A model generated the notes under the pieces. The model was not told where the DNA came from, searched no databases, and was given only the letters and a program-made list of their open reading frames with translations. DNA of 64,000 bases from Mugil cephalus (lineage: Eukaryota; Chordata; Actinopteri; Mugiliformes; Mugilidae). Made by a program: the position numbers and the translations under genes. Below, one piece after another: positions 51,201 to 63,200 of the stretch (positions within the stretch are counted from its first letter, which is position 1; every line of letters starts with the position of its first letter). The stretch is taken from the NCBI RefSeq assembly GCF_022458985.1, contig NC_061779.1, positions 13,127,001 to 13,191,000 of the forward strand, in the 5' to 3' direction.

Positions 51201-54200
51201 CGGGGGTGAGATTTTGGAGACGATAACTGTGATCTCAAACTGCAACATTTTGGGAAAACTCGAAAGAGGTGTTCTGCTGTTGTTTGCTTTGGTAAGCTGT
51301 ACGTGGCTTTCGCAGAATCTCAATAATGTGGTCGTGTAAAAGACGCGCGGACAGGATCTGGGATTATAAAAGGACGATGGGACATTCGACCAGGGTGTTG
51401 AGCACTGGGAGACAGTCTCTGCACAGATTCAACTGCTTCTGCTGCGTTACAAAAAGTGTTGATTTCCTTGTGTATCCGTGGAATCTGGTTGGGTTTTCCC
51501 CCATAACCTTTTCTGCATGTCATATTTGACTATGGGGACGTGACAGTCTTCTATTGCTCCCAGTGTTTTGAAAGCTTAATCCCAGCATCATAACATTTCC
51601 ATGCAGAAATCACTGCAGAATCTGAATTGCGCTCTTCATCATAATTGCCACTGAAATTACACTCCAAATGACACCATTGCCATGGGAACACAACAGTTTT
51701 CTCATGCACAAAATCCGCACTGTGATTTCCACAAACATCTAGCGGTACGTTGCTGACGTGTCAACAAATTGCACGGGTAGGGATGTAACCGTGAGCAGCC
51801 ATTCATTGGTCTGACTCCAAGACTGTGTCCAAAATAACTCTCCGTTTGCTATCTAATCCACTTCACTGCATACGCTTTCCACCAATTAATGGATTGTGCA
51901 AATGAGATGGAATCAGTGTTCTCTCGTTGGTTCATTACGCAGACTAACTTGTAATTAAGCAGATCAGCCACCTAAATGATGAGTGTGATGCGATCCTCTA
52001 AGTTTTAACCACTTGCTGCAGCAATATGCATTTTTAATTGACAGTGACAGCAGTGTTCGTGTGACGCTCCGGAACAAATCCAGGGAAGCTTGACGCAGAC
52101 TGTCTCTGAGCCTCTCAAACCCTCCCTGCTCGTGCCCAAAATACATTCAACCAACGCCAAAACATTAAAAGAGGAATTCGAACTTCTCACACAGCCAAAT
52201 AGAGGAGGACTCTGGAGAGATGGAGGGGATTAAATTTTCTGAAAGCAGGCAGACGTTTAATAGCTGGGATGCAGTGCTCCGCATTTAAGTGCTGATAAAA
52301 CTTGGTCAAACGATTATTGACTGCATTTCAGTGGACAGATTTGCTGTAACCGGAGGCTGTATGGAATGGCCTTTGTGCCTGCGTAGACTGCAGCTATAGG
52401 CTCCTTATATACAACACAAAACTTGTCAGCGGAACACAAAATGCTGATCCTTTATCACAGCCTGAAGTCTCAACTTATTGCATTCGTTTTGACCTCTACA
52501 GGGCTAATTAGTATTCATGTGAAACAACCTAAAGAAGGGAGAATTAGTCTTTGACTGAACTGCTCACAATGTATAGACGTGCAGTCTGTGATGATGGATC
52601 AGGAGGAGATATTGATTCATATGAAGGAGTCAAAAAAAAAAGAGTCTGACAACCACTTAAACCAACCTCTTTTGGTAGTCAGCTATGGCTCTCTTTTTTT
52701 TTTCAACAGATTAACAAATAAAGTAAATATAACTGCTTACAGAGCCACTCTGGAGCTAATTATTTAGAGTAAATATGAAGGACATTGTAAATGAATGTAG
52801 AAGGGAGTCATTTTGGAAACAGTGCCAACTTTTTAGTATTTATAATATATCTTCAGTTTTTTTTTTCTTTCCTTCAGCAGGACAAACCAAATAAGGCCAG
52901 ACACATAAAGTGAGTTCGGGCCAACACAGCCACATACAACTGCAGATTTGCTGCTGCTTTTAGGAACCTCCTCACCCTCTGCATAGCTAATGGCCGACCA
53001 CTGAGATAAAGTTGCAGAGTTTTGGCCGAAAGGGAGGACTGATATCTTACTTTTCATTTTTTTTTTTTCCCGTGGCAGTGGACAGATACTGAGCCTGGAG
53101 GATGGAACGTCCTCTGGCGGGGGACAGGAAATGGAGGGCACCAAGAGGGAGGGACCCAGCGAGTATGAGATCAGCCTGGAGAATAAAAACAAGCAGGTAT
53201 GCAGTGTTTGTTTAGTTTTTGTTTTTTGTTTTTTTTTACAAGTGAGCGCATGGTGGGACGGAGTGAAAAACTGGCTGCAGAGGTAAGGAGGTGTGTGAAG
53301 GATGATCATTTGGCATTGTGTCTTGCGTGACAAAAAAAAGATTTCCATTCAGATCTATTTCGGTCTCTGTTGACATGAAAAAGAACACCCAGGATACCAC
53401 TGCCACAGCGACAGGAACACGAAAGATGCTAGGTTGTCATGGTAACAGCTAATAACTGCTTCTGGCGACTGGAGATGTCTTTATTCCTCATAGCAAACTG
53501 CTGAAGGGTCTGCTGTACGCACTCACTGCAGTGCGAGTGTGTATTTATGAGTGCGTGCACACATGCAGTTTTTTGCGTGAGCGGGCACATGTGTGCGGCT
53601 GCCCTCCTTTTTCCTCCCCTTCTGCCTCCCACTCTTCCTCCACCTCCTCTTCCTCCTCCTCCTCCCCCGTCCCCCTCTTGCGGAACACATAAAAGGGCAA
53701 AATTGTGGAGGGTAGTGAGATTTTGGGCTGAGACGGTTCTGCCAACACACAGAGCAGATAGGGGCTTGTGCAGCTGTTTACTTTTCTATTCAATTTCTGA
53801 ACAGCACCTTTGTCACAGGCCATCCATCCTCTTTCCCATGGCCCCTCAGCCAGTATTAGCAACTGAATGATGACAGATGATGTTTACTTTGGCTCTAATA
53901 CCATAAACCTTCACCTCTTTCAAAAGAACAGACGGATAAGTAAGAAGCGTACTTCTGAGAGGTGTGAGTGTGTATTTTATGACTGCTCAAACTCTTTTGA
54001 TCTTTTGCAGAGATGGGCATAAAATGCCATCACATTTGCTGTATGTGTGAGTAAATATCGTTCTGTGGATGCTGTGTGCTTTGCAGCATCACTCTCGCAG
54101 CGTCGCCAGTGATCCTCAGAGCCATTAAGCACGTTTAATATAGTTTCGCTCGTCCTGTTCCTTTCCCCAGATAGAGGAGCTGGAGCAGAAGTACGGAGGC

Positions 54201-57200
54201 CATCTCATAGCCAGGCGAGCAGCCCGTCGCATCCAGACGGCCTTCCGTCAGTATCAGCTCAGCAAAAACTTCCAGAAGATCCGCAACTCGCTGTCGGAGA
54301 GCAAGCTGCCCCGTCGCATCTCTCTGCGCCACCCCAGCCCTTCGGGCCGAAACCGGAATTCGACCCAGAGACACAGTTACAATCTGCATCCAGGAGGGGG
54401 GCAGATACCCTTGCGCTCGAAGACTCCCCCTCCGCCCCCATGTCGCTCCACCTCCCTGCCACCGTCCCCTGCGTCAGCCCCAGCCGCTGCACGCTCTCCG
54501 GGCCAAGACCAAGCCCCGCCTCAAACTCCTGGACCCTCGCTCACACAGCTGGAAGACTGCTTCTCCGAGCAAGTGAGTTTATTTAATCCTTCATTGTAGC
54601 GATGCAAAAGGATGTGGGTATGAAGTGTGATGATGTAACACTGCAACAACCGCAGGAGTAATTGCTGTAAAATGTTGCACGTTGTCTAAACAATCAGTGT
54701 TCCCTGAGGAGGAATCCCACGACTTCATCGACTGACCTTTCCTCTTGCACCTCTAGTGCATGTTTTGGGGAAAACTGAATGCACTTCTGTCCTTGCATAT
54801 CCACTGCATTGCCCAGTTAACATAATACAACACGCATTAACATAATACAGCATTTAATGGATAAGACCTGGACCTGTATTAATGTGGACACATTTGCCTT
54901 TGCTACATGGAATTAAGCTTCACAGAAGCACTAGCACGGCTAATCTCCAACCTTAATGTACGCTTAAAATGTCTTTTAAATCAAAGAAAAGAGCTCCCCT
55001 CAGCGACATGACCTACCTTGTATCTACACTGAGTGACCCTGAGGGCTTGATAGAGTGTCCTCTGAATGCTAAGTCATCCAGCCGCTGTCACCATTAATCT
55101 ATTTCCACTAGTCTTACAAATAGCCGCTAATTAGCCTCTGCTATGATAAACTTTTCCACTCCTGACCTGATTAAATCACTGGTTTTGATGTGCGTGTGTG
55201 TGTTTTTTTTTTATCGTCATATTCGCAGCTGCACTCCTTAGCACAGTCGATTGACGAGGCCCTTCGTGGTTGGAGCTTGTCCGAGGGTGGCGAGAGCAAG
55301 GGACTGCTCATGGACCCCGGGGCCCTTCGAGCAGCTGCTGAGAGCGCTTGTCTGCCGCGCAGTGCCAGCTCACTGCTCATGGCCTTCAGGGATGTCACTG
55401 TTCACATTGACAGCAATAGCTCCTACACCATCTCCTCCGCCACCACCACAACCACCACCTCTTTGGGTAACGCAAGCGGAGGAGGACCGGGAAGCAGGAA
55501 GACCTCTTTGAGTGGGATGGCCGGGGCAGGAGACAGCCAGTCGGCGGAGGAGCCGGAGTTTCCCGCGCCTCCACCCAGCGAGGAGCTGGAGATGGTTGAC
55601 CCAGGATCGAGGAGGGGCTCCGCAGTGCCGACTGTGGGGGGGATGGAAGGGGAGAGCAGCTCAGACAGACTAGGGTCCACCTCCACTTCTACCTCTACTT
55701 CCACTTCCATCTCCACCTCAACCCAGTCCAACCAGCAGCCCGCCCAGATTTACACCCAGTACCAGCAGTACCACTACACCCATCCTCAGCAGATCCCTGG
55801 GGGGCCGAGCCCCGAGGCCCTGCAGGCCCTCGTCGTCTCTCTGCCGAGGGACCGCTGCCAGGATCCGGCATCTTGCCGCTCGCCGACCCTTTCCACCGAC
55901 ACACACCGCAAACGCCTCTACCGTATAGGACTCAACCTCTTCAATGTGTGAGTGTAGCGCAGCACCCATGCACACTGTTGCAGGAAACACATGAAATATT
56001 TCTTCACCCTCTGGCTCAGGGTTCAAAGTAAACGTATTACTGTTTGTGTCTAACAAATCTCCAGCAGCCCCGCAAAAATGCTCCGAGCAGCTGCTCATTA
56101 GTGTTTGTGATTGCTGGGAGGAGCTGGCTGCTCAGTGCCATCTTGTGATGGTGTAATGTCCATGAAAAAAGAGATCAAGAGGAGGGCTGGAAGAGAAAAG
56201 GAGCGAGAGGAAGGTAGAAAAGGGAAAATGCAGCGGAACAAGACAGGCATTCAAGGAGGTCAGGAACAATGAGCGAGTCACTCAGGTCCTATTAATAGAG
56301 TCTACGGTTATCCTGTACTTATCATTAGTTATAACAAATTAAAGTGAATTAACTCACATGCATCAGTGACAGTGGGTCTGATCCCGAAGTCCACTGCTAA
56401 CAGCTTTTGCGCATGAATGCTTTTTTATTTTATCCCATTTCTCTGTCTGCTTCCCCTTACATGCATATACTCACCATCTCTCGCTCTCTCTCACACACAC
56501 ACACACACACACATATACACTCTGCAGCCTCTCTCCTAAATACTGTGCAACACATTTTCTTGTTTTCCTTTTCCGATGCGCACACCTATTTGCTTGAATG
56601 CACAAAAACATGATGCACACATTGTTCATTCTAACACTGTCTGCGCGTTATCTCCGGGCAGGAACCCAGAACGAGGCATCCACTTCTTGATCACTCGCGG
56701 CTTCGTCCCGGACACGGCCATCGGAGTGGCTCACTTCTTGCTGCAGAGGAAGGGCCTGAGCCGGCAGATGATCGGGGAGTTCTTGGGGAACAGCAAGCTG
56801 CAGTTTAACAGAGATGTCCTCGAGTGAGTGCCCTTAATTGGTGACATCTCCACATCACACACATACTCTATATAGTTTTTATATATTACTATTATATATA
56901 TTATATATTATTATATATATTATAGGTTTTATGGTATTTTATTAAGTCACAATCCAGGAACTAATTATTCCTACTGAATTTCTAATTAAATATAATTAAT
57001 TATATATGATAATTATAACTTAAAGTCCACTTCATATCTTTTTCTGCAGCTGAATTTGACTTAATCATTTCACCTTCAGGTCTATTTTGGAGCTTTTATC
57101 TAGGTCTCATCACCAGATTCCGACTGCTCAGTCTCTAACCTGCAAATGCTTCTGTTATTGAGATCAACTGTAGATATTCTGATTCACACTGACTTCACAA

Positions 57201-60200
57201 TGAACCCTTCGGGACCTTGGAAACGACAGCTGACAAAACATCGCATTAGTCCTTGAGCTTTGAATAACAGCAAAAAAAAAAGAGCACGAGTGGTGAACCT
57301 CAACTTCCCGAGTGTTGTGTATGCGGCGCCGTACAACTGAACAACAAAGAGAATTCGAAAAAAACAGTGTATTTCTTCGGCTCTGAAACCGTCTCAGATT
57401 TTATTTTCAAATATCTAAAATAGAGCTGGGCCGTGAAAGCGATGCCTGCACATCCACGTGACAGCGCAGACACACTTAACATGCAGCACTGGAGTGCATA
57501 AACGCATCATATCCATGAAAACATGTATTAACTTGATGCTTTCATGCTCGCCCCTTTTTGCATCCCACCAGTTTAGTCTGTAGACAGAGAGCCGGTGTAG
57601 AGAGGCTTTTTGCTGAGGTAGTTGTAGAGACTGTAGAAATAGGTCACTGCACCGAACACACATGGGCATACAACATCATTTATTTGCTATGAGACACACA
57701 GACACATTTGTACGAACACATAAACGTACACGCACGATCTTGGGTTCGCACTTTGCCCATTGCCACGGCCTGTCCTCTGCCTTTCATGTACCTCACCCTT
57801 AGCATTTCATTATTTTTGCCCTCTCATCCCACTTCTTCCATCCCTCTCATCTCAGACTGTCGTCAGGCCCTTTCTTCTCCGCTGATGTTTGCACAGTGTG
57901 TGTATGTGTGTGTGTGTGTGTGTGTGAGCGTGCATGTGCAAACATGCTTTCTCTACGTGCGTCTTCCAGGTCAGTGGCTCCGTAATGGAAGTAGAGGGAG
58001 ATTTGCCATCAGCACACGTAGTTTGTTGCATATTCACACACTCACTCACTTGCCTTCTTATTATAGCAACATCCTACAACTGAACCCATTGTCACTCTCC
58101 TTTCTCTCCGGCTTTCCTTTCCTCTCCCTTTGTGTCCGTTTCTTTGTAGCTGCGTTGTGGATGAGATGGATTTCTCGGGCATGGAGCTTGACGAAGCCCT
58201 GAGAAAGTTCCAGGCTCATGTCCGTGTCCAGGGAGAAGCACAGAAAGTGGAGAGACTCATCGAAGCCTTTAGGTAAGACTGTCAGCCCGCTCACAACCAG
58301 GCCACAGTGATTAACGGGCTCTACCTTTGCTTTTCAATACAATGCAACACAGCAACGGTCCACCACATGACTGAGCAGGGATGGCAAGGGCACTCTGAAC
58401 TTTTTAATATGAACAGACCTTTTGCCCGCGGCCACCTGTGCGATACAGAAAAACAAGACACGTAACCGAGCTTGCATGTTTTGCAATAAAGTGGAAGCAA
58501 AAAAATAAAAAAATAAAAGTGATCTTGCAGCCTTGGGGCAGCAGGCGTGTTCAGAGTTGCATACTAATGGGCCGACTGCATGGACACACAAGTGTTTAAC
58601 TAGTTCTGCTGCAGGATTTGATGACACCAAAAGCCCCGTATCATTAGCAAATTGTCCTGTAACCTAACTAAACTCTACAGTGTCGTCAGCCAATCACAAC
58701 AGAGACCCAGGCTGCAGGCAATCAGGTCTAAAATAGATGCTCTATTTCACAACTTTCTCCCCTGGATGACAGTTCGGGCCAAATCTTATTCTGTGTTTGT
58801 GTATGTGCCTCATAGTTGCATGTTCACTTCCATCCAAAGTTGCGCGTGAATATGTATAAGTGCATGCTGGCTGCTCATTTAGCCTGAGTTGGTTCTGTCA
58901 TGGCTGAATCCGGCCCCGCAGTCACAAAAATGCAAGAGTGTACACTACCAGGAGGACCTCGAGAGAACTACTACAGTTTGTCCAATTGCTTTTATGCCTT
59001 TCTGGATTTGCCCCTAACAAACTGCTGGCTAGAGACAGGTTTTTATGATTCCATTTTACCTTTTGACTGAAAATTCTCTGAGGCAACAACAGTCAAGAGC
59101 GAAGAGACGAATACGAGCTGCAAATGGTGCTTCGCCTCCCGCCCGGCACCGCCCTTGAAATGTCCTGGTAAAATCCGAAGATTGGCCTCAGGACTGAAAA
59201 GGCAATAAATACGACCATCATTGTTTTCTGTTTCGGAGTAATTGCTTGAATTGCTGTGTACATTTAATGCCCCTCTGCCGACGTGCAGCTGCTGTCCCCC
59301 AGGAATAGCAACCAGCATGACTTGAGTCATATGCCAATATACAGCCTGTTAGTGGGCTGCCAGCGCCTGTCAGCCTCCACGTTATGTCACCCATGTTTGT
59401 CTGATTAATTGGCTTTATTGTTGGTTTTTGTGGTCTTCAACAATTTCCATCAAAGTTCTGCATCCATGTTTTAAGCTACATGCTACTGTTGGCATGCTAA
59501 CATGCTCTCAATGACAATGCTAACGTTAAGCATATATTTAGCATTTGCGTTGCTACTTAGTGCCTAAAGCAAAGACCAGGTGGAAGTAAAGATGGCAGGA
59601 CTGTCATTAGTTTCGCATGTAGCAAAATAGTTAAAAAATATAGATTTTTAACTGGTGATATTACCCATGTCTGGGTTAAATACGCAAGTGCATTTCGTCG
59701 AAATCCTCCAAAAGGGGAAATAACGTTCTACGGTCACTGCTGCCGGCACGGATAATACAAAATAGAGAGAGATTTATTTTTTTTGTTATTTTAAAAAATA
59801 TATTTTGCGTACTTGCCTTGATTTGCGCTGACTCCATCCTCCTGGGCATGGATACCAGTCTGTCACAAATCTGTGGAGAAATGTTCTGCCATTTGTCACA
59901 GAGGATCTTTTTCAGCAGCTCTTTGCTGGAGGGATTTTGTTGCTCTACCTTCCGAGTTAAAATACTCCAAAGTCGTTCTGTTGTATTCAAGTCAGGAAAC
60001 ATATTCAGTCATTCATTCCTCTTTAAAATCTTGTGTGAAGGTTGCAGTGCGTTTGAGTTCGTTGTCGTCTAGAAAATTCCTATCGATCCCAGTTTCTTGA
60101 GACTTAGGGTGGTATGTTTTTTCCTTCACTGTTCCATTCACAGTGTCACCTATAAATGTACCAGTTGCCACTGATAGTCCTTCTTTTAAGTTAAAGCTTG

Positions 60201-63200
60201 TAAATAGTGACTTGAGCGTCATTTCTTATGGGCGTCCACTCCTCCCATGTATCATTAGTAGTGTGGCTGTTGTTATGTGTTGGATGTAGACCACTGAAGA
60301 CATGTCACGATCTGGTTTCTTAGTTGTTCAGTCCACCCCAAACCATGTGGATCCAATTTATAGACAACTCTCAAAAACTGGGGAGTTCTTGTTAATGCAT
60401 TTGGCCACAAATAGAAATCATATTGTAATCATTTTTTTCTGCCTTGGCTTGTTACTTGCCTTGGAGGGCATATTTTTAATATCCTCCATCTCACCTGTTC
60501 ATCTTTTATTACAAATCTGATCGCTACACTTTGACTTAAATGACATAAATATTGTAAGATTTAAATTCCTTTAATGATTAATGTTGTGCAGGAGTGTTCC
60601 TGGCTGTGCTGCATTGTGTTTATTGTTACATTAGTCCTGTGAACAGCTGGGCATTGTATATTTTAGCAAACGCTACTCAAACAGATGTTGGTAAAGGATT
60701 TGCTGGGAACTGTTTTCAGTAGTGGATTAATACATATTTGATGCTCTGGTGGTGTATGCTCCAGTATGTACAGCACTGGGCCTGTGTATTTGGGATTTAT
60801 TTGCAACAAGTAGTGCTGGATGATGTGTCCTCAAAAGGTTTTATAGCACTGATGAATGTGCTATATCATGTTTAGGCTAGAAAGTGAAGCTAGAAGGATA
60901 AACCCATTGTTTGGCTTTTCATCTTTATTCATTGTGAACGATTCAAAAAATATCTCTGTATCTATCAGGGGAAGTGTGCTTTATGCCAAGTGTTAATGGA
61001 GAAGAAAGAAGGGATTCATGGCATTTTCCCTGATTCTGATTTGAGAGCCAGTCAGAACGTCCTCTGTGGTCATCAGTTAATCACATCACACTGAATCATA
61101 CGTTCTGAGCCCCAGGGTGCGAGTTTTAAATTCAGTGATCTGAGAAAACACTCTCTGTAGCCGGAGCCATGAGTATAGGTCAGAAAGGAGCAGGCTTCAT
61201 TGGAACGGCCTAGACATCTGATGCCATATCTGTTACGTAACAGTTGTTATGTCATCTGTTTGAAGCGTGTTTTAGCCTTGTCGAGAGTAGTTATTTTATA
61301 GGAACCGCTCCATGTGCCAGCTGGCACGCAACTTTCATGTGCAGATACGAAGATAAGAGATCGGAGGCTGGTGTTTAAATAAACTGGTTACGTAAGATGG
61401 AGATCCGCGCTGGAAAGTGTGTGAATGAAACACAAATACACACACAAAGCCCTGTGCTTTATTTATTCACTTGACTGTTTCCTCACTCATCCTACAAACA
61501 GGCACACATTCAGTCACACATCCGCGCACATGCACACTTTCACTCGCACACTCACACATGATGCACAGCTGATCCTCCCTTACATTCAGTCTTTAATGAA
61601 TTTGCCGCAGAATTGCATCAAGTCGGCAAATTGCGTGTCTATGCATTTGCCTGTTATAGCTGCCCGGGTTGCAAGGCATGGTCTCCCTCAAACAAAAGAA
61701 TTTCTACTGATCCGGCCTGGTTGACTGATGCCCTGTGAGATCTCTGGCCTTAGATCTTGCGTGGGTTTGTGGGAAATGGCTTTCTGGCTGCACAGGTCTC
61801 AGATGTGGCCTCACGCTTGCATATGCTTCTGACAAGAACACAGTCCTCGGGAGCGGAGCAGAGCCTTCTCCGTGTCTGCCTTCTAGCCTGGCTTCAAAGA
61901 TAAAAGCCTCCCACCAGTGAAATGGCCCACTGTGTAAGTGTAAGTGACAGGAAGAAAGATAGGGAGGGAGACGTGGGAGAAGGAGGAGTGCAAGTGAGAG
62001 TTTGCGAAGCCTGTGGGCGACGGTGGGACAAAACAAGTTCACATGTGGCGTCGCCTTACACCCCGGACAGAACTCTTTGACTCGTCTCCTCTGTCCTGTC
62101 ACCCTCATTTATGAGACTGACTGCTCCACAAATGTGAACTATAGTCACTCAAATCATGTATTGTGATCCGTATTATGATATGTCTGCGTTAAAAACAATC
62201 TGAATTCCTCCAGTTCACACAAAGAATAAAACGTTTTCAGTGCTGCTTTTAGAACTTGAACAGTGAACAGTTTGTACTGTTCTGGGTTTGTTAGTGTGCC
62301 CAACTGCAATCACCAAAAAACGTAGGATTACCTCAGAGTTGACTATTCCTATTTTCAGGAGGAAATTTAGAGACTTGCTGATGCAACCGGGCACAATAAC
62401 AGTTACGGAGTTTACACACATTCATCAAGATACAAACTTGCTAAGAAGTGAGTGTGATATTTGCTCTCCGTATGTATCTCACGTTGAATGGGGTGAACAA
62501 AACGTTTTAAAAATGCATTTGAAGGTAAGAAGTTATAGAAGTTGGGACAGCTGTTGCTTGGTAGGCCGAACCAGAGGATTAGTGGTTCAATCCTTCACAA
62601 CTGTCCTCAAGCTAGACGCTAGGGATGTATGGTGCCACTATTTTTACTTTCGATCCGATATCAAGTAATACCAAGGCTAATATCCCGATACCGATGTCAG
62701 TATTGACACTTTTAGATGTCTTCTTCTGTGAAATATGTATTTTATACCTTTGTGTAAGAATTAAACAAGCTGCCAAATATCAGACTTCTCTTTCAATCAG
62801 GGCAATTGAAGACAATCTGTGTAAGTCAACTGAATATTTGAGCAAAGCACATTAAAAAAAAAAAAAAATCTCTCTCCAACAAACATGAAAATAATGGCAA
62901 ATGATATAATTCTTTTGGACCAGAGAGAGTGATCTTCAAGTTGACAGAACTTGAACTTTGACAACAAATGTCTTATACTACATTGTACAATCATTTCCCA
63001 TTTATATGTTTTTGTTAAGAAACAACAGCATGTTGACATGATCTATATGTATATGCCTGCGATGGGTACTATGATGTGTTTTCACTATAGACCTGCCTCT
63101 CTGAATTTAAGGGTTTTTATCATAGAGGTCTGTCTCAAATGTGGGGGGCATTTCCCTGGACTCCCTCTCTCTCAGGTTTTACAGATTTGGTTTCTTAAAA

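Noticed and set aside
53545..53870. Pro- and Glu-rich ORFs on both strands in iqsec3 intron 3
   Set aside because: Produced by a CT/GA-rich tract; no splice phase links to iqsec3.
57708..58202. 164-codon plus ORF overlapping an iqsec3 exon
   Set aside because: It runs in a different frame from the Sec7 exon at 58150-58272 and includes a TG microsatellite.
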